Virus record (IMG/VR): IMGVR_UViG_3300037628_000422
Coordinates: 1-30,270 of that record
Length of the DNA stretch: 30,270 bases
Source of the DNA: a virus
Direction: 5' to 3' (one strand)
A program made the position numbers and the translations under genes. Each line of letters begins with the position of its first letter. Position 1 is the first letter of the stretch. Shown here piece after piece: positions 28,464 to 30,270 of the stretch. The notes under the pieces were generated by a model. That model worked only from the letters and a program-made list of their open reading frames with translations. It did not search any database and had not been told where the DNA came from.

Positions 28464-28955
28464 ATGTCATGTGCACGCACCTTCCGCGACGCCGTCCTCG
28501 TGATCAAGGGCGGTGGAAGCGGCGAGTTGTTGACGATCCCGATCGACATGGGAGATCTCGAGGCTGATACCTCGGATCCCGCGGTCGTGATCAAGAACCG
28601 GGGAGCGATCCATTCGCTTGCCAAGGGCGAGGAAGAGGCCATGACGGTCCGCTTCTCGGCCGTCTTCGATGAGTGGCGTGGTGAGACCACCACCGGCGCG
28701 ACTGTTTCGATTGCGGATGCTCTGCGCAAGCAGGGTAACGCATCGGCATGGACGTCGACGGCAACGAACTCGTGTGGACCGTACGCGGTCGATCTCGAGC
28801 TCACGATCACCAACCCGGACTCCACAGGTGAGGACGAAGTCCTGACCTTCCCCGGGTTCCACGCTGACCGCGTGCGTTTCAAGGAGGGCATGCCCTCCTC
28901 GCTCGAGGTCGAAGGTATCTGCCCGGTGCTGCAGCCAGCATCCGCGCGGGCATAA
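28464..28955 (+). CDS. Major tail (tube) protein, putative
   Basis: This 163-residue protein is beta-rich and regular (AVLVIKGGGSGELLTIPID; EEAMTVRFSAVFDE; YAVDLELTITNPDS; RFKEGMPSSLEVEG), like tail-tube proteins. Position directly ahead of the tail assembly chaperone agrees. It is small for a major tail protein but within range. ATG 28464 follows GGGAG by 5 bases. Confidence 0.65.
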   Translation: MSCARTFRDAVLVIKGGGSGELLTIPIDMGDLEADTSDPAVVIKNRGAIHSLAKGEEEAMTVRFSAVFDEWRGETTTGATVSIADALRKQGNASAWTSTATNSCGPYAVDLELTITNPDSTGEDEVLTFPGFHADRVRFKEGMPSSLEVEGICPVLQPASARA

Positions 28956-28973
28956 CAGGGTAGGAGAAACCCG

Positions 28974-29489
28974 ATGAAGTTCAAGGGCGCCGCTTTCAAA
29001 AGCATCGCCCGGGGTGAGGTACTACTGCCTCGCCCTGGGGTCGACGCTGATCCGATCGTTTTCAAGATCAAGGCTCTTCCGCTGGGCTTTGAGGAGAGAG
29101 CTGAGAAGCTCTTCCCGAACCCGAAGCCACCTCGGAAGTACGCTCGCGACAATCGCAAGCGTATCATGAAGGACAACGGAGTCCCCGTTCTCGAGGACGA
29201 CGTCCACGACGAGGGGTTCATCCAGCGGATGACCGCTATCAATCGCCTGCGGATGATGTACTTCGTCGAGCAGGGTCTGGATGATGACAACTGGAAGTTC
29301 GATTGCGAGCTCCCAGAGGGTGTCGAGGATGACTCCGACGAGATGAAGGAGTACTACAACGCGATGTGGGACGAGTTCAAGGACTCGGGCTTCAGCTCGG
29401 GTGACCTCGTTCACATCGTGAACGGCATCATGGAGGTCTCGAACCTCAAGGACGATGCCATCGTGGAGGCCCGCGACTCTTTTGCATAG
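28974..29489 (+). CDS. Tail assembly chaperone, short product (gpG-like)
   Basis: This 171-residue protein stands between the tail tube and tape measure genes, the fixed place of the lambda G/T-type chaperones. The middle is charged (LGFEERAEKLFPNPKPPRKY), followed by helices (IQRMTAINRLRMMYFVEQG) and an acidic C-terminal helix. Its last codons (TCT-TTT-GCA-TAG) and the open -1 frame beyond suggest programmed frameshifting to make a longer form. Confidence 0.8.
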   Translation: MKFKGAAFKSIARGEVLLPRPGVDADPIVFKIKALPLGFEERAEKLFPNPKPPRKYARDNRKRIMKDNGVPVLEDDVHDEGFIQRMTAINRLRMMYFVEQGLDDDNWKFDCELPEGVEDDSDEMKEYYNAMWDEFKDSGFSSGDLVHIVNGIMEVSNLKDDAIVEARDSFA

Positions 29490-29701
29490 CAGGGGGAAGC
29501 GTTGGAGGGACCGGCTGGCGTCCTCAAAAGTTCGACGGCCGGTCTCTCAGATACACGGAACTATCTACCATCGAGCGTATTGACCCCCTATCGGTCTTTG
29601 GTAAGCCTTGGTGCGATCTGACTTTCAACGAGCAGGTCGAACTCATGGGGTTCCACTGGATACGGTGTGCTGAGGAGCAGCCGGAGGACATCAAGAAGTA
29701 A
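29483..29701 (+). CDS. Frameshifted C-terminal extension of the tail chaperone (gpT-like)
   Basis: In the -1 frame relative to the short chaperone, an open stretch runs from about 29405 to TAA 29699-29701. It has no usable start before ATG 29647, so it must be entered by frameshift. After a slip on TTT (29481-29483) the protein continues with a Gly-rich linker, GWRPQKFDGRSLRYTELSTI, and ends with FHWIRCAEEQPEDIKK. About 72 residues would be added, giving a product of roughly 242. The slip sequence C-TCT-TTT-G is only partly canonical. Its stop touches the tape measure ATG. Confidence 0.65.
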   Translation, partial: CIAGGSVGGTGWRPQKFDGRSLRYTELSTIERIDPLSVFGKPWCDLTFNEQVELMGFHWIRCAEEQPEDIKK

Positions 29702-30265
29702 ATGCCAAACACGGTCACGAGCGGCGGCGGAGGCTTGGAAGCCCATCTTGCACTCGACACTACACAGTGGACGAGAGCAATGCTTCGTGCTCAGGGCGAG
29801 GTACTCGGACTCGAGAACACGGTCAAGAAGCTGAACCTCACGATGGCGAAGATGAACGCCAACATGGCGAAGCAAGCTGCACTCGTGAACCAAGCTGGTG
29901 GATCCCAGAAGATCTATCAGCGCCGTACCGACGCCGCTACTCGTTCGACCAACCGCATGACGTTCAGTGTCCGTATGCTGGGCAACTCGCTCGGCCGCAT
30001 GGGTTCGATCGGTATCCGCTCGATGGGTGCCTTGAGTCTTGGCATGAAGGGCGCTGCCGGTGGCGTGGCCCTCATGACGAGTTCCTTCGCCACTCTCATG
30101 GCTCTGGTCATCGGATCTGGCACCGGGCTTCTGGTCAGGTGGTCTGCAGACTTCCGACAGAACATGATCGAAGTGATGACGATCGTGAAGGAGACGGAAG
30201 GCACTCTTGAGGGGCTCACCAAAAAGGTCATGGAGATGTCCAGGGCCTCAGGCATCAAACCCTGA
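29702..30265 (+). CDS. Tape measure protein, N-terminal part, truncated at the sequence end
   Basis: The 187 residues seen match the beginning of a tape measure protein: a first helix region (LEAHLALDTTQWTRAMLRAQ), a coiled coil with Met/Asn (KLNLTMAKMNANMAK), Arg/Gly/Met-rich SVRMLGNSLGRMGSIGIRS, a hydrophobic segment of about 30 residues (ALMTSSFATLMALVIGSG), and VMEMSRASGI, which usually leads into the next repeats. Tape measures are normally several hundred residues or more. The stop at 30263-30265 lies in a terminal inverted repeat and is probably an artefact. Confidence 0.85.
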   Translation: MPNTVTSGGGGLEAHLALDTTQWTRAMLRAQGEVLGLENTVKKLNLTMAKMNANMAKQAALVNQAGGSQKIYQRRTDAATRSTNRMTFSVRMLGNSLGRMGSIGIRSMGALSLGMKGAAGGVALMTSSFATLMALVIGSGTGLLVRWSADFRQNMIEVMTIVKETEGTLEGLTKKVMEMSRASGIKP

Positions 30266-30270
30266 GGCCC
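30243..30270. repeat. Inverted repeat at the very end of the sequence
   Basis: GGGCCTCAGG (30243-30252) and its exact complement CCTGAGGCCC (30261-30270) flank an 8-base loop, and the right arm ends exactly on the last base. It introduces the stop in the tape measure gene. A fold-back read or assembly artefact is the likely explanation. Confidence 0.75.

Noticed and set aside
27965-29290. Long minus-strand open frame (441 codons) opposite the tail genes
   Set aside because: It spans several well-supported, tightly coupled plus-strand genes and shows Ser/Arg/Pro-rich shadow composition without a ribosome site.

Overview
This window is most of a tailed double-stranded DNA phage genome (Caudoviricetes). 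Terminase, portal, protease/scaffold, HK97-fold capsid, head-tail connector, tail-tube and tail-chaperone genes lie in canonical order and lead into the start of a tape measure gene, so the virion probably has a long tail. Base composition is moderately GC-rich. GGAGG-type ribosome binding sites are common, GTG and TTG starts are frequent, and many stops and starts overlap as ATGA or GTGA. No integrase, repressor, tRNA, CRISPR array or insertion sequence was recognised, and there is nothing that names the host.

Layout. (1) 9-1951, minus strand: a nucleotide operon of a thymidylate-synthase-family enzyme, a P-loop dNMP kinase, a small unknown and a MazG-type nucleotide pyrophosphatase. The synthase has Asp where ThyA has its pyrimidine-selecting Asn, so it is predicted to act on dCMP. 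With the other two enzymes this looks like a T4-like route to a modified cytosine (5-hydroxymethyl- or 5-methyl-dCMP). (2) 1952-2185: a mirror-image divergent promoter whose two -35 boxes sit in an inverted repeat. (3) 2186-8881, plus strand: replication and nucleic-acid genes, namely a primase-polymerase/SF3 helicase, a VRR-NUC nuclease, a methyltransferase, a DEDDh exonuclease, a Cas4/RecB-like nuclease and several small unknowns. (4) 8878-15671, minus strand: about 25 tightly overlapping small unknown genes, including several under 60 codons and one likely ribbon-helix-helix regulator. They are served by at least three related promoters. Two of the genes are paralogues, each followed by a perfect hairpin. 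(5) 14760-15246: a GC-rich, CTAG-rich, repeat-bearing stretch with no convincing gene. (6) 15672-16404: a non-coding control region rich in dyads and short repeats, a candidate packaging or control region just upstream of the small terminase. (7) 16405-30265, plus strand: the structural module.

How the parts fit together: the divergent promoter at about 2000 drives nucleotide modification leftward and replication rightward. A shared bipartite leader element (GTGGTGG-N6-CGTTG-Y-ACCTATATAGA) lies ahead of both the replication and the structural operons and may coordinate them. The tail assembly chaperone appears to be extended by a -1 ribosomal frameshift. The window ends in a perfect inverted repeat that cuts the tape measure gene after 187 codons, which looks like a fold-back sequence end rather than a real gene end.

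All functions are inferred from motifs read by eye. No database search was possible.
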